64,000 nt of DNA from Candidatus Enterococcus huntleyi (GTDB taxonomy: Bacteria; Bacillota; Bacilli; Lactobacillales; Enterococcaceae). The notes under the pieces were generated by a model. That model was not told the origin of the DNA and did no database searches. It saw nothing but the letters and a program-made list of their open reading frames with translations. The position numbers were made by a program, and so were the translations under genes. The first letter of the stretch is position 1. Every line of letters begins with the position of its first letter. Where the stretch lies: positions 1 to 64,000 of the forward strand of contig NZ_MAEJ01000009.1 in assembly GCF_009933175.1 (NCBI RefSeq), read 5' to 3'. This document shows positions 41,392-50,492 of the stretch, one piece after another.

Positions 41392-42102
41392 CTAAATTTC
41401 TTCTAAACGGCGCAAGACTTCTTGATAGACAGGCACGATATCACCTAAATCACGACGGTAAATATCTTTGTCCAAATGGTCATTCGTCTCAGCATCCCAT
41501 AAACGACAAGTATCCGGTGAAATTTCGTCAGCTAATAAAATCCGACCTGCTTGATTTAGCCCAAACTCGACTTTAAAATCGACTAGCTTGATTGATAATT
41601 CCTTGAACAGGTCAATTAAGGCTTGATTGATTTGTCGAGTGATGGTTTTAATTTCTTGAATTTGTTCAGTTGTGGCAATCTCTAAAGCGAGAATGTGATC
41701 TTCATTGATTAGTGGATCATCTAAGCGGTCTTCTTTGTAATAAAACTCAATGATTGGAAATTTTAGGGGTTGTCCTTCAGGCACATCTAAACGTTTAGAA
41801 AAGCTGCCTGCGGCGATATTTCGCACGACGACTTCTAAGGGGATAATTGTTACTGCTTCAACTAATTGTTCGGTTTTTGATAGTTTTTTGATGAAATGGC
41901 TAGAAATCCCTCGTTCTTTCAATTTTTCGAAAATTTCCGAAGTGATTTGATTATTTAATTCGCCTTTTCCTTGGATTTGATCTTTTTTCACACCATTTAG
42001 AGCAGTTGCTTGATTCAGATATTCTACCCAAAGAACACCTTCTTCATCAGTTTTATAAAGTTTTTTAGCTTTTCCTTCATAGAGCAACGCTTGTTTTTCC
42101 AC
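41392..42102 (-). CDS. purC: SAICAR synthetase
   Basis: ATP-dependent addition of aspartate to CAIR. About 236 residues with the N-terminal LLYEGKAKKLYKT, GKGELNNQITSEIF, EVVVRNIAAGS and DEISPDTCRLWD motifs. The frame opens at 42138, but GTG at 42102 is chosen because AAGGGAGAGG lies seven bases before it and the family starts at EKQALLYEGKAKK. First gene of purCSQLFMNHD; the promoter at 42175-42203 is divergent from that of the neighbouring plus-strand gene. Confidence 0.95.
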   Translation of the reverse strand: MEKQALLYEGKAKKLYKTDEEGVLWVEYLNQATALNGVKKDQIQGKGELNNQITSEIFEKLKERGISSHFIKKLSKTEQLVEAVTIIPLEVVVRNIAAGSFSKRLDVPEGQPLKFPIIEFYYKEDRLDDPLINEDHILALEIATTEQIQEIKTITRQINQALIDLFKELSIKLVDFKVEFGLNQAGRILLADEISPDTCRLWDAETNDHLDKDIYRRDLGDIVPVYQEVLRRLEEI

Positions 42103-42174
42103 TACTTGACCTCTCCCTTGTTCGAACGTTACAAACAATAATTATCTCTAACGTTCAGCTTAATGTTTGTATTT

Positions 42175-42203
42175 AGTTTAACAATCATCTGTTTTCGGGT
42201 CAA
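42175..42203 (-). promoter_or_regulatory. Promoter of the purC operon
   Basis: -35 TTGACC (42198-42203) and -10 TAAACT (42175-42180) with a 17 bp spacer. A PurBox-like AAACACGAACGTT (minus strand, 42238-42250) lies about 40 bp upstream, and CGAAC/GTTC motifs recur at about 42124 and 42151. Confidence 0.75.
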
Positions 42204-42295
42204 TATTTTCCGTTCATTTATTGAATAAATAAAACTTAACGTTCGTGTTTTGCTAAAAATATATAACGCTGATATTCCAATCAATTTAAGAAGCG

Positions 42296-42324
42296 TTTAC
42301 ATTTTTATGAACTAGTGCTATAGT
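42296..42324 (+). promoter_or_regulatory. Promoter of the plus-strand gene inside the purine locus
   Basis: -35 TTTACA (42296-42301) and -10 TATAGT (42319-42324) with a 17 bp spacer; faces away from purC. Confidence 0.75.
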
Positions 42325-42395
42325 ATAGGGTATAAGTAATGAACCTATTTTACCTATCCAAAAATAGCGATAAGGCTCTAGAGGAGGAAACTTGG

Positions 42396-42779
42396 ATGAC
42401 GAGTTTACAGACAATGGTGCAGCAGTTTTTAGCAGATCTTGATACGGAAGAACAAGTCCGTTTATACAATGATTTACTCGCTTTAGAAGCAGTTCATCAC
42501 TTAAACGAACATGCTAGCTTCTATACTTTTCGAAAATTAAAACGGGCCACTCATCGACATTTTGAATGTCGCAAACGGACCCTACGATTCGTTAATAAAA
42601 AAAATAATGAATTGATTATTCATCAATTACATGAACAACATATTTTCAAAAATCATTACCGCATTCAGGTTTTTTACAATCTACATGAATATGATTTCAA
42701 ATTTGTCGAAGAGCTCACAACTGCCCTTCGTAAAAACAACCTGATTCAACCAAGCGGCTTATCAATTAATTATGCATAA
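42396..42779 (+). CDS. Conserved-looking hypothetical protein, 127 residues
   Basis: Not recognised. Reads MTSLQTMVQQFLADLDTEEQ and is rich in His, Arg and Lys in the middle (KLKRATHRHFECRKRTLRFV); no membrane segment or signal peptide. Predicted soluble alpha/beta protein. ATG at 42396 follows GAGGAGG by eight bases and is preferred over an ATG at 42339 that has no signal. It is the only plus-strand gene among the purine genes, with its own promoter and terminator, between divergent purC and convergent purB. Charge suggests nucleic-acid binding, but this is a guess. Confidence 0.8.
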   Translation: MTSLQTMVQQFLADLDTEEQVRLYNDLLALEAVHHLNEHASFYTFRKLKRATHRHFECRKRTLRFVNKKNNELIIHQLHEQHIFKNHYRIQVFYNLHEYDFKFVEELTTALRKNNLIQPSGLSINYA

Positions 42780-42825
42780 AAGAGAGTGTAGCAAAACCAC
42801 TAATTGGTTTTGCTACACTCTCTTT
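42778..42825. terminator. Terminator of the 127-residue gene
   Basis: AAAGAGAGTGTAGCAAAACC pairs perfectly with its complement around a short loop, 20 bp stem, ending in TTTATT. It can act on both strands. Confidence 0.9.
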
Positions 42826-42832
42826 ATTCAAA

Positions 42833-42883
42833 TAAAAAAATAGTCTTGATAGAAGCCACTCTTCAGCACTTCTATCAAGACTA
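42833..42883 (-). terminator. Terminator of purEKB
   Basis: TAGTCTTGATAGAAG pairs with CTTCTATCAAGACTA, followed by seven T on the minus strand, about 85 bp after purB. Confidence 0.9.
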
Positions 42884-42968
42884 CCTGATTATTTGTCTCA
42901 TCTGCTTTAATTAGCAGAATTATTCGCAACGAAACAGATTACAAGTCCCTGATAATACCCCGTACGTT

Positions 42969-44267
42969 TTATTCCCCTAACCCAACACGTTCAAAAATTG
43001 TTTCAACGTTTTTTAGATGGTAATTGTAGTCAAAGGCATCATCCAGCTCTTCTTTGGATAACACAGAGGTAATTTTTTCATCTGCATCTAACAACGGTCG
43101 GAAAGCTGTTTGATTATCCCAAGCGTAAGCTGTTTTAGGTTGCACTAAATCATAAGCTTCTTCACGAGACATGCCATGATCAATCAACTTCAACAGTACA
43201 CGCTGGCTATAGATTAAGCCGAATGTTGCGTTCATGTTACGCTTCATATTCTCTGGGAAGACTGTCAGATTTTTCACGATATTACCAAAACGGTTTAACA
43301 TATAATTCAAGAGAATCGTCGTGTCTGGTAAGATAATACGTTCAGCTGACGAATGAGAAATATCTCGTTCATGCCACAATGAAACATCTTCATAGGCAGT
43401 AATCATATGTCCGCGGACAACACGAGCTAGACCCGTCATATTTTCTGAACCAATCGGATTACGTTTATGAGGCATCGCTGAAGATCCTTTTTGGCCTTTC
43501 GCGAAGAACTCTTCGACTTCTCGCGTTTCGGATTTTTGTAAACCACGGATTTCTGTGGCAAATTTTTCGATACTTGTCGCAATCAAGGCCATTGCTGAAA
43601 AATACTCAGCATGTAAATCGCGTGGTAAGACTTGGGTAGAAATATCCTGCGCACGAATCCCTAGCTTATCGCAGACATAAGCTTCAACAAAAGGCGGAAT
43701 ATTGGCAAAAGTACCTACTGCACCAGAAATTTTCCCGGCTTCAACCCCTTTTGCTGCATGCTCAAAGCGTTCAATGTTGCGTTTCATTTCTGAATACCAT
43801 AAAGCTAATTTTAAGCCAAAAGTAGTTGGTTCTGCATGCACACCATGGGTTCTGCCCATCATGACAGTCCGTTTGTGTTCTTTAGCTTTTTCACCGATGA
43901 TTTCAGTAAAACGTTGTAAGTCTTCACGTAAAATATCATTGGCCTGTTTGATTAAATAGCCATATGCTGTATCCACTACGTCGGTGCTTGTTAAGCCATA
44001 ATGAACCCATTTCCGCTCTTCACCTAACGATTCAGAAACAGAACGAGTAAATGCTACAACGTCATGTCGAGTCTGTTCTTCAATTTCTAAAATGCGGTCA
44101 ATATCAAAGCGAGCATTTTCGCGAATCTTTTTAGCATCCTCTTTAGGAATTTCCCCTAATTCTGCCCAAGCTTCATCAGCTAAAATTTCAACTTCTAACC
44201 ACGCTTGATAACGATTTTGATCTGTCCAAATTCGACCCATCTCTGGTCTTGTATAACGATCCAACAT
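42969..44267 (-). CDS. purB: Adenylosuccinate lyase
   Basis: Cleaves SAICAR to AICAR and adenylosuccinate to AMP, so it serves both IMP synthesis and the AMP branch. 432 residues of the fumarase/aspartase fold: [10 protein letters not shown] (92-101), [10 protein letters not shown] (138-147; catalytic H141), and the flexible signature loop [11 protein letters not shown] (261-271). Third gene of purEKB, 18 bp after purK. Confidence 0.97.
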   Translation of the reverse strand: MLDRYTRPEMGRIWTDQNRYQAWLEVEILADEAWAELGEIPKEDAKKIRENARFDIDRILEIEEQTRHDVVAFTRSVSESLGEERKWVHYGLTSTDVVDTAYGYLIKQANDILREDLQRFTEIIGEKAKEHKRTVMMGRTHGVHAEPTTFGLKLALWYSEMKRNIERFEHAAKGVEAGKISGAVGTFANIPPFVEAYVCDKLGIRAQDISTQVLPRDLHAEYFSAMALIATSIEKFATEIRGLQKSETREVEEFFAKGQKGSSAMPHKRNPIGSENMTGLARVVRGHMITAYEDVSLWHERDISHSSAERIILPDTTILLNYMLNRFGNIVKNLTVFPENMKRNMNATFGLIYSQRVLLKLIDHGMSREEAYDLVQPKTAYAWDNQTAFRPLLDADEKITSVLSKEELDDAFDYNYHLKNVETIFERVGLGE

Positions 44268-44285
44268 AAAAAGTTTCTCCTATTC

Positions 44286-45416
44286 TTAATCCCAAATATT
44301 TGTTTGTTTAACTTCTTTTAAGGTTTCTTCTATATTCTCAGTTAAAATAGTGATATGACCCATTTTACGCCCAGATTTAGCTTCTGCTTTCCCATAATAA
44401 TGAAATTGCCAAGCGGCTTTTTCCATCGTCAAGTCATAGGTCTTGAGTAATTCATCCCCTAGAATGTTAACCATCACAGCATCGCTTAACAAACGAATTT
44501 CTGGTAATGGCCAACCCGCAATCCCACGAATGTGAGCATCAAATTGGCTAATAGAACACGCTTCAATCGTATAATGTCCTGAATTATGCGGTCTAGGTGC
44601 CATCTCATTGACATAAATGCTGCCACTTTCTGTTAAGAACATCTCAACTGCTAAAGTTCCAGCTAAGCCAATCGCTTCAGCAATGACTTTAGCAATTCTT
44701 TGAGCCTCTTCAATGACTTCTGCAGAAACATTAGCCGGAGCTATTGTTTCGTGAAGGATATTGTCTCTATGGCGATTTTCCACCACCGGAAAAACAGTAT
44801 ATTCTCCTTCGCCATCACCTGCAACAAGCACCGATAATTCTTTTTCATAAGGAATCCAAGCTTCTAGGACACAGGTTCCTTCGCGCAAAAGATTCATAGA
44901 AGGCGCCAAGTCTTGCATGCCGTATAAGACATACTGACCTTTACCATCATAGCCGCCGCGCGTGGTCTTTAAGACACACGGATAGCCGATACTATCAATC
45001 TCTTCTTGAATATCCGTTGGGCTAATAATCGTTGCATAAGGGGCAATCACAATATTATTCGATTCTAAAAATGATTTTTCCATTAAACGATCTTGCGTAA
45101 TTGCTAATAAATCAGTTCCTTGAGGAATCGACGTCATCGGCAAAATTGTATTAAGTGCTTCGACACTGACATTCTCAAATTCATACGTAATTACATCGAC
45201 ACGTTTCGCCATTTCTTCAAGGGCAAAATTATCATCGTATTCAGCCACAATTTGCCAATCAGCGACTTGTGAAGCAGGGCAATCTTCAGTCGGATCTAGT
45301 ACTCCTACTCGAAAACCCATTTCTTTTGCACTCTGTGCCATCATACGGCCTAACTGACCGCCGCCAACAATCCCGATTACCGAACCAGGTAATAAAGGTT
45401 TAACCAAGTTGATCAC
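44286..45416 (-). CDS. purK: N5-carboxyaminoimidazole ribonucleotide synthase
   Basis: ATP and bicarbonate dependent carboxylation of AIR to N5-CAIR. 376 residues of the ATP-grasp fold: [20 protein letters not shown] (18-37), [25 protein letters not shown] (about 150-165), and [16 protein letters not shown] near the C-terminus. It overlaps purE by 17 bases. Confidence 0.97.
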   Translation of the reverse strand: MINLVKPLLPGSVIGIVGGGQLGRMMAQSAKEMGFRVGVLDPTEDCPASQVADWQIVAEYDDNFALEEMAKRVDVITYEFENVSVEALNTILPMTSIPQGTDLLAITQDRLMEKSFLESNNIVIAPYATIISPTDIQEEIDSIGYPCVLKTTRGGYDGKGQYVLYGMQDLAPSMNLLREGTCVLEAWIPYEKELSVLVAGDGEGEYTVFPVVENRHRDNILHETIAPANVSAEVIEEAQRIAKVIAEAIGLAGTLAVEMFLTESGSIYVNEMAPRPHNSGHYTIEACSISQFDAHIRGIAGWPLPEIRLLSDAVMVNILGDELLKTYDLTMEKAAWQFHYYGKAEAKSGRKMGHITILTENIEETLKEVKQTNIWD

Positions 45417-45888
45417 TACTTTCCATTACAGTTTCCGTCATGACTTTTCTTTTTTCGTCCAGTCGTTCCGCTACCTCTAAATCATACATGGAAAGCATCT
45501 GCGCCGCAAGTAAACCTGCATTAATTGCCCCAGCTTTTCCGATTGCTGTTGTTGCAACAGGAATTCCTCCTGGCATTTGAACAATCGACAATAACGAATC
45601 CAAGCCATTCAATGTTCGTGATTGAACTGGAACTCCGATTACTGGCAAGGTTGTTTTGGCAGCGACCATTCCTGGTAAATGAGCTGCTCCTCCTGCCCCA
45701 GCAATAATTACTTTAAGGCCACGCCCTCGCGCTTCTTCAGCATATTTAAACATCAAATCAGGTGTACGATGAGCTGAAACAACTTTCTTTTCATAAGGAA
45801 TCCCCAATTCTTCTAGACTGGCACAGGCGTGCTTCATTGTTTCCCAGTCAGATTGGCTTCCCATAATTACAGCTACTAAAACGGTCAT
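45400..45888 (-). CDS. purE: N5-CAIR mutase
   Basis: Moves the carboxyl group of N5-CAIR to give CAIR. 162 residues with [11 protein letters not shown] (8-18), the catalytic SAHRTPD (about 39-45) and [25 protein letters not shown]. Class I PurE, as expected with purK next to it. It heads purEKB behind a well-formed promoter with PurBox motifs. Confidence 0.97.
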   Translation of the reverse strand: MTVLVAVIMGSQSDWETMKHACASLEELGIPYEKKVVSAHRTPDLMFKYAEEARGRGLKVIIAGAGGAAHLPGMVAAKTTLPVIGVPVQSRTLNGLDSLLSIVQMPGGIPVATTAIGKAGAINAGLLAAQMLSMYDLEVAERLDEKRKVMTETVMESSDQLG

Positions 45889-45919
45889 TGATCTGCCTCA
45901 CTCTCTTTTATTCGATTTC

Positions 45920-45995
45920 ATTTTATCAAGGCTTGTTTTCCCTGTCAAAGAATTTTCGAATATTATCATCTGTTTTTCACCGATTGTTCGGTTTA
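45920..45995 (-). promoter_or_regulatory. Promoter and PurBoxes of purEKB
   Basis: -35 TTGACA (45943-45948) and -10 TAAAAT (45920-45925), 17 bp apart. Upstream, TAAACCGAACAAT (minus strand, 45983-45995) matches 12 of 13 positions of the PurR box AWWWCCGAACWWT, and ATATTCGAAAATT (45951-45963) matches 11. PurR control is therefore likely; the purR gene itself is not in the window. Confidence 0.8.
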
Positions 45996-46004
45996 TGACT
46001 GGAT

Positions 46005-46043
46005 AAAAAAGAAGAAAGTTGACAAAGCAACTTCCTTCTTTTT
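46005..46043 (-). terminator. Terminator of xpt-pbuX
   Basis: AAAGAAG.AAGTTG pairs with CAACTT.CTTCTTT, followed by T-run on the minus strand. Confidence 0.9.
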
Positions 46044-46051
46044 AAGAAACA

Positions 46052-47356
46052 CTAAATTTCTTCTTCTGATTTCAATCCATTGAATAGTACGTTCAGTACA
46101 ATGGCCGTTAAACTACTCATAACGATTCCATTTCCAGTAAACATTTGTAACGTTTCTGGCATTTGACTGAATAGACCTGGCAATACGTTAAAGCCTAGAC
46201 CAAAACCAATCGAAACAGCGATAATCAATAAATTCTTATCATTATTAAAATCAACTTTTGAAAGCATCCGCATTCCTTGAACAGCGACCATACCAAACAT
46301 CACTAACATGCCGCCTCCTAAAACTGATTCAGGAATGATTTGAGCTAAGGCTCCAACTTTAGGAAAAAGTCCTAAAGCAATCAAGAAAAAGGCTGTGAAG
46401 TAAATGGGTTTTCTAGTTTTAATCCCAGATAATTGAACTAAACCAACGTTCTGTGAGAAGCCTGTATAAGGGAAGGTATTGAAAATCCCGCCTAAAACAA
46501 CTGCTAAACCTTCTGCACGATAGCCACGTTTCAAGTCATCTTCGCCAACTTTTTTTCCAGTAATATCACCTAAAGCGAAGTAAACACCTGTTGACTCTAC
46601 CATGCTGACGATTGAAATAATTACCATCAAAAGAATTGACCAAACATCAAAGGTTGGCATACCAAAATAGAAAGGCTGAGGTACATGGAAGACTGGCGCA
46701 TGACCAATAGCTGCTAAATCAACTTGACCTAAGACTGCTGCAAGCACCGTTCCACCAACTAAACCAATCAAAACAGCAATCGAACGAATGAAACCTTTAG
46801 CGAAAATTTGAATACCAATAATTAGACCAATTGTCACAAACGCTAATAATAAATTCGTAGGGTCGCCAAAGCTTGGATCAGTTTTTAAACCGCCACCCAT
46901 TTTTTCAACTGCTACCGGAATTAATGTTAGACCAATAACGGTAATTACCGTCCCTGTCACCAATGGCGGGAATAATTTCTTAATCTTTGAAAAGACCCCT
47001 GCGATTAATACGACAAAAACACCTGAAGCAATAACCGAGCCATAAATGGCGCCGATTCCGCTATTATTACCAATCAAAATCAGCGGAGCCACTGCTTGAA
47101 TTGCACATCCTAGAACAACTGGCAAGCCAATTCCGAAGAATTTGTTGACTGTTAATTGAAGCAAAGTAGCAATCCCACACATAAAAATATCAATCGAAAT
47201 TAAGTAAGTCATTTGTTGCTCATTAAAGTTTAACCCTGTACCGATAAGTAACGGTACAGCAACCGCTCCTGCATACATAGCTAATAAATGCTGTAATCCT
47301 AATACGGCTGCTTTACCGTTCTGCGTTTCCTTTTCCAAACTATGCGTCCCCCTCAA
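46052..47356 (-). CDS. pbuX: Xanthine/uracil permease family transporter
   Basis: 434-residue NCS2 nucleobase permease with about 12-14 membrane segments. Family motifs: [21 protein letters not shown] (about 19-39), [31 protein letters not shown] and [23 protein letters not shown]. Coupling to xpt (17-base overlap) and a purine riboswitch make xanthine or a related purine the likely substrate. Confidence 0.94.
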   Translation of the reverse strand: MRGTHSLEKETQNGKAAVLGLQHLLAMYAGAVAVPLLIGTGLNFNEQQMTYLISIDIFMCGIATLLQLTVNKFFGIGLPVVLGCAIQAVAPLILIGNNSGIGAIYGSVIASGVFVVLIAGVFSKIKKLFPPLVTGTVITVIGLTLIPVAVEKMGGGLKTDPSFGDPTNLLLAFVTIGLIIGIQIFAKGFIRSIAVLIGLVGGTVLAAVLGQVDLAAIGHAPVFHVPQPFYFGMPTFDVWSILLMVIISIVSMVESTGVYFALGDITGKKVGEDDLKRGYRAEGLAVVLGGIFNTFPYTGFSQNVGLVQLSGIKTRKPIYFTAFFLIALGLFPKVGALAQIIPESVLGGGMLVMFGMVAVQGMRMLSKVDFNNDKNLLIIAVSIGFGLGFNVLPGLFSQMPETLQMFTGNGIVMSSLTAIVLNVLFNGLKSEEEI

Positions 47357-47921
47357 GAAATTCTACTTCTCCATTTGTTAATGAAGCAATTCGCGCTAAT
47401 GATACGACCTTCAAGCCCATATCTTCAATCAATTGACGACCATCTTGGAATGATTTCTCAATGATAATCCCGATTCCTTCGACTTCAGCTCCCGCCTGTT
47501 GACAGAGCTCGATTAACCCTTTAGCTGCTTGACCATTCGCTAAAAAGTCGTCAACGATTAAGACCTTGTCTTCATTTGATAAAAACTTTCTAGAAATCGA
47601 AACAGTGCTCGTCACTTGTTTCGTAAAAGAGTATACAGAGGATGTCAATAGCTCCTCATCCATTGTCAAACTTTTAGCTTTTCGCGCAAAAATCATCGGA
47701 ACATTCAATTCCTTTGCTGCAAAAACAGCTGGTGCAATTCCTGAAGCTTCGATTGTTACAACTTTGGTAATTCCAGCATCTTTAAATACTTCAGCAAAAC
47801 GTTGCCCCATTTGTTCCATCAACACAGGATCTACTTGGTGTGTGACAAAGCTATCAACTTTTAAGACACCTTCACCCAAAATATGTCCGTCTTTTTTGAT
47901 ACGCTCCACTAGCTCTTTCAT
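47340..47921 (-). CDS. xpt: Xanthine phosphoribosyltransferase
   Basis: Converts xanthine (and possibly guanine) plus PRPP to the nucleotide. 193 residues: type I PRTase fold with the PRPP loop [18 protein letters not shown] (about 123-140) and N-terminal [13 protein letters not shown]. Heads the xpt-pbuX operon under the guanine-type riboswitch. Confidence 0.96.
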   Translation of the reverse strand: MKELVERIKKDGHILGEGVLKVDSFVTHQVDPVLMEQMGQRFAEVFKDAGITKVVTIEASGIAPAVFAAKELNVPMIFARKAKSLTMDEELLTSSVYSFTKQVTSTVSISRKFLSNEDKVLIVDDFLANGQAAKGLIELCQQAGAEVEGIGIIIEKSFQDGRQLIEDMGLKVVSLARIASLTNGEVEFLEGDA

Positions 47922-48022
47922 TTCATTCTCTCCTATCCATTTAGTTATCGAAAAAATAAAGCAATCAGCATAACAAATAGTTTTTCAACCGTCCGTTATT
48001 ACAGACTCTGCTTAAAATAAGC

Positions 48023-48053
48023 AAAAAACCTCTTTCGCGTAAGCAAAAAAGGT
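48023..48053 (-). terminator. Riboswitch terminator before xpt
   Basis: ACCTTTTT pairs with AAAGAGGT (one G-U pair) and is followed by six T on the minus strand. It lies just downstream of the aptamer, as in guanine-repressed leaders. Confidence 0.75.
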
Positions 48054-48073
48054 GCACAAATAACACGTTTTTT

Positions 48074-48138
48074 ACTTATAGTCCAACATTTACGGTGTCG
48101 GGTAGAGACTGTCGACCTTATCTCGACGATATATAAGT
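48074..48138 (-). ncRNA. Purine (guanine-type) riboswitch
   Basis: Minus-strand sequence contains the conserved core segments CTCTACC, ACCGTAAATGT and GGACTATAAGT, with P1 arms ACTTATA / TATAAGT. The specificity base is C (GACTAT, not GATTAT), which predicts guanine/hypoxanthine/xanthine rather than adenine. It sits between a promoter and xpt-pbuX. Confidence 0.95.
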
Positions 48139-48152
48139 GAAACATTTTTAAA

Positions 48153-48182
48153 AAGATAGGTCTATTATCTATTTAATTACAA
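48153..48182 (-). promoter_or_regulatory. Promoter of the xpt riboswitch transcript
   Basis: -35 TTGTAA (48177-48182) and -10 TATCTT (48153-48158) with an 18 bp spacer, about 15 bp before the aptamer. Confidence 0.6.
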
Positions 48183-48215
48183 AAAAAAGCAAGGCTTGTA
48201 AGCCCTTGCTTTTTA
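48181..48215 (-). terminator. Terminator of the TIM-barrel gene
   Basis: AAGCAAGGGCTT pairs with AAGCCTTGCTT, followed by a long T-run on the minus strand, 33 bp after the stop. Confidence 0.9.
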
Positions 48216-48248
48216 AAAATCTTAATATTTTTTCTAAAAAAAGAAAAA

Positions 48249-48932
48249 TCATTCGGTTTCTTTCTGTTCTTTTTGACGATAATTCTCCATTTTTTTGCTA
48301 AATAACTGCCCATTACTCGGTGGTGTATAGGTAATGGCATTGGCGCCAGCTTCGATTGTGGCCAAAATACCTTCATCGGTAGGCCCTCCGGTAGCAATAA
48401 TCGGTAATTCTGGATATTTTGCTCTGAAATAGGCCACAGTTTCCACTGTCTTCTTCCCTGCACTGATATTGATGATTGAAACGCCTGCCTCAAGCTTTTC
48501 ATCAATCGGGGTATAGATGGAAGTGACCGTGCTGATCACTGGAATATCTACAACTTCACATACTTGTCGAACCGTTTCAATCGGTGTCGGCGCATTCAAG
48601 ACGACGCCAATCGAGCCTTGCGCTTCGGCAAACATACTCATATAGGCTGAACGTGTTCCTTGCGTCAAGCCACCGCCAACTCCAGAAAAGACTGGAATAT
48701 TTGCGGCTTCGATAATTCCTTTCGTGATGGCCGGATGCGGCGTAAAAGGATAGACAGCAATCACTGCGTTCGCATTGTTATTACAGACAATCGCGATATC
48801 AGTCGTAAAGATAATTGAGCGAATTTTTTTGCCAAATACACGAATACCACTTGCTTGTAGTATAACCTCAGGAACGCGTACAATATCTTTTCTTAACTCC
48901 GTCGTAATTTCTGGAACAAATTTTTCTGCCAT
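48249..48932 (-). CDS. TIM-barrel protein of unknown function (annotated as hydrolase in relatives)
   Basis: 227 residues. The sequence alternates short hydrophobic strands and helices as in a (beta/alpha)8 phosphate-binding barrel: VFSGVGGGLTQGTRS, VVLNAPTPIETV, VSIINISAGKKTVETV, PIIATGGPTDEGILATIEAGANAITYTP. The final ATGGPT...AGANAITYT resembles the phosphate-binding loop of KDPG-aldolase/HisA-like enzymes. I cannot name the reaction. It is a single gene between the purine salvage operon and wall enzymes. Confidence 0.75.
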   Translation of the reverse strand: MAEKFVPEITTELRKDIVRVPEVILQASGIRVFGKKIRSIIFTTDIAIVCNNNANAVIAVYPFTPHPAITKGIIEAANIPVFSGVGGGLTQGTRSAYMSMFAEAQGSIGVVLNAPTPIETVRQVCEVVDIPVISTVTSIYTPIDEKLEAGVSIINISAGKKTVETVAYFRAKYPELPIIATGGPTDEGILATIEAGANAITYTPPSNGQLFSKKMENYRQKEQKETE

Positions 48933-48982
48933 TTTTTTCGACCCCTTTCAATCGGGCACTTTGTGAGACAAATTGTCCGTTC

Positions 48983-49612
48983 TTACCGTCGATCGTACTG
49001 GTCTAACTTGTACGTTTCGATTACTTCCGTAACTTTGTGGGCATAATTTGGATCTGTTGCGTAGCCACCCTCTTGTAAAGCCTTCGCTGCTTGTTTGTAA
49101 TTTTCTGCCAAGAGCACCTTTTCATATTGTTGAGGATTCCAAGTCACGCCATTAACGAATAGCATAGTATGATCATCCATTGAAGCTTCCCATGAGTCAT
49201 AAACCTTAAAATCACCTTGAATGACTATCCATTCTTCATTTACATATTCTCGCGTTTCCAAATTAACTTTCTTCTCGTTGCCAAATGACTTCATACCAAA
49301 TAAATTATTGTATTGACTGGCTAATGAACTTTGCCCCCAATTGGATTCAAGAATAGCTTGTGCGATAATAATGCTTGGCAATACACCGTAACCCTCTTGT
49401 AGTTCTTGGGCATGGGGAACCAGACGGTTAATAAATTCCTCATGACTCATCGTGACTATCTCCGTTTGATCTAGCGACTCTGATTCAATTAATGGTGCAG
49501 TTAAACTCTTCAAAGAAAAGACAAACGCTACCCCAATTAACAACAATCCTAGCAAAAGCTTTGGAATGCCGACCGTTTGCTTTTTCTTTTTATATTTTTT
49601 TCGTGTGCTCAT
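48983..49612 (-). CDS. GH73 N-acetylglucosaminidase (peptidoglycan hydrolase)
   Basis: 209 residues: cytoplasmic basic start (KKYKKKKQ), one membrane anchor (about 17-35) and a GH73/FlgJ-like catalytic domain, with catalytic E89 in AQAILESNWGQS, NNLFGMK and GGYATDPNYA. It cleaves the glycan backbone of peptidoglycan. It follows a VanY-like carboxypeptidase gene by 13 bp and probably shares its transcript, giving a small wall-remodelling cluster. No LysM or other wall-binding domain is present. Confidence 0.9.
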   Translation of the reverse strand: MSTRKKYKKKKQTVGIPKLLLGLLLIGVAFVFSLKSLTAPLIESESLDQTEIVTMSHEEFINRLVPHAQELQEGYGVLPSIIIAQAILESNWGQSSLASQYNNLFGMKSFGNEKKVNLETREYVNEEWIVIQGDFKVYDSWEASMDDHTMLFVNGVTWNPQQYEKVLLAENYKQAAKALQEGGYATDPNYAHKVTEVIETYKLDQYDRR

Positions 49613-49625
49613 ACGACTCCTATTC

Positions 49626-50423
49626 TTAGAACAGTTTAAGATATTCTTCCAGCGTTAAGTCATTTTCTGTAATATACTTCGCACTTTCTTTCCCCACATA
49701 TCTTAAATGCCATGGTTCATAATCAATCTTGGTTATTGCTTCTTTCCCTTTAGGATAACGGACTATAAAGCCAAATTCAGGTGCATTTTCAGCTAACCAT
49801 TGTGCCCCAGGTTGCTTCCCAAAGCCCTCTTCTAATACTTCTTTGGGATAGTTATTATACCACGATTCGTCTACAACATCGACTGCTAAGCCTGTATGGT
49901 GTTCACTATATCCTGGCTCAGTCACCGTTTTTTTGGTTTCCGCAATCGCTGCCTCTTCATCAAGCCCATCTCGAGACATGATTACATTGACTTCCTGATC
50001 AAAAACAGTTTGTTGATACGCTACTGAGCGAAAAGCTGAAATAATTACCAACGGGTGATTCGCTTTTGTCGCTGCTTCAGACATCTTTTCGTAACTATCG
50101 GCAATCCGTTTGTCAACTTCATAGCCATTAGACAAAGCCACCAAGTTTTCTTCATTAACTTCTGTTGTTAATTTATTCTCAGGTCCAACGAGTACTAACG
50201 CCCAGTCGCTCGTTGAAATATTAGGTAAATCTGCCGCAACGGCTGCTTCTTTTGCTTCCTTCTTAACCTTTTCCGTTTTCTTTTCAGTTGTTTCCACAGT
50301 CGGTGTAGATTTCTTTTGATCAAATCTACCTGTAATACTTAAAAATGAAACGACAAGTATAATACAGACGGCGAATATGCCGAAAAGTGTTTTAGGTGAA
50401 GTGAGTGTTTGTTTAGTTTTAAT
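49626..50423 (-). CDS. D-alanyl-D-alanine carboxypeptidase (M15B, VanY-like), probable ATT start
   Basis: Zn-dependent removal of the last D-Ala of the peptidoglycan stem. The catalytic motifs are SEHHTGLAVD and EPWHLRY (H175, D182, H239 in the numbering used here). The only standard start in frame is GTG at 50297, which would give a 223-residue protein without an export signal. The frame stays open upstream and encodes a membrane segment (TLFGIFAVCIILVVSFL); ATT at 50421-50423 lies eight bases after AGGAG. ATT start is therefore proposed, giving 265 residues and a layout like the neighbouring paralogue. A damaged start codon is the alternative. Confidence 0.75.
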   Translation of the reverse strand: MKTKQTLTSPKTLFGIFAVCIILVVSFLSITGRFDQKKSTPTVETTEKKTEKVKKEAKEAAVAADLPNISTSDWALVLVGPENKLTTEVNEENLVALSNGYEVDKRIADSYEKMSEAATKANHPLVIISAFRSVAYQQTVFDQEVNVIMSRDGLDEEAAIAETKKTVTEPGYSEHHTGLAVDVVDESWYNNYPKEVLEEGFGKQPGAQWLAENAPEFGFIVRYPKGKEAITKIDYEPWHLRYVGKESAKYITENDLTLEEYLKLF

Positions 50424-50492
50424 TGTTCTAGCTCCTAAGCCTGTGACATGAGTGAAGGTAAATCGATTGTAAAATGCGCATGTGCACTACAA

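Noticed and set aside
48173-48505. 110-codon minus-strand frame
   Set aside because: Overlaps the 3' part of the TIM-barrel gene in another frame and its terminator; a shadow.
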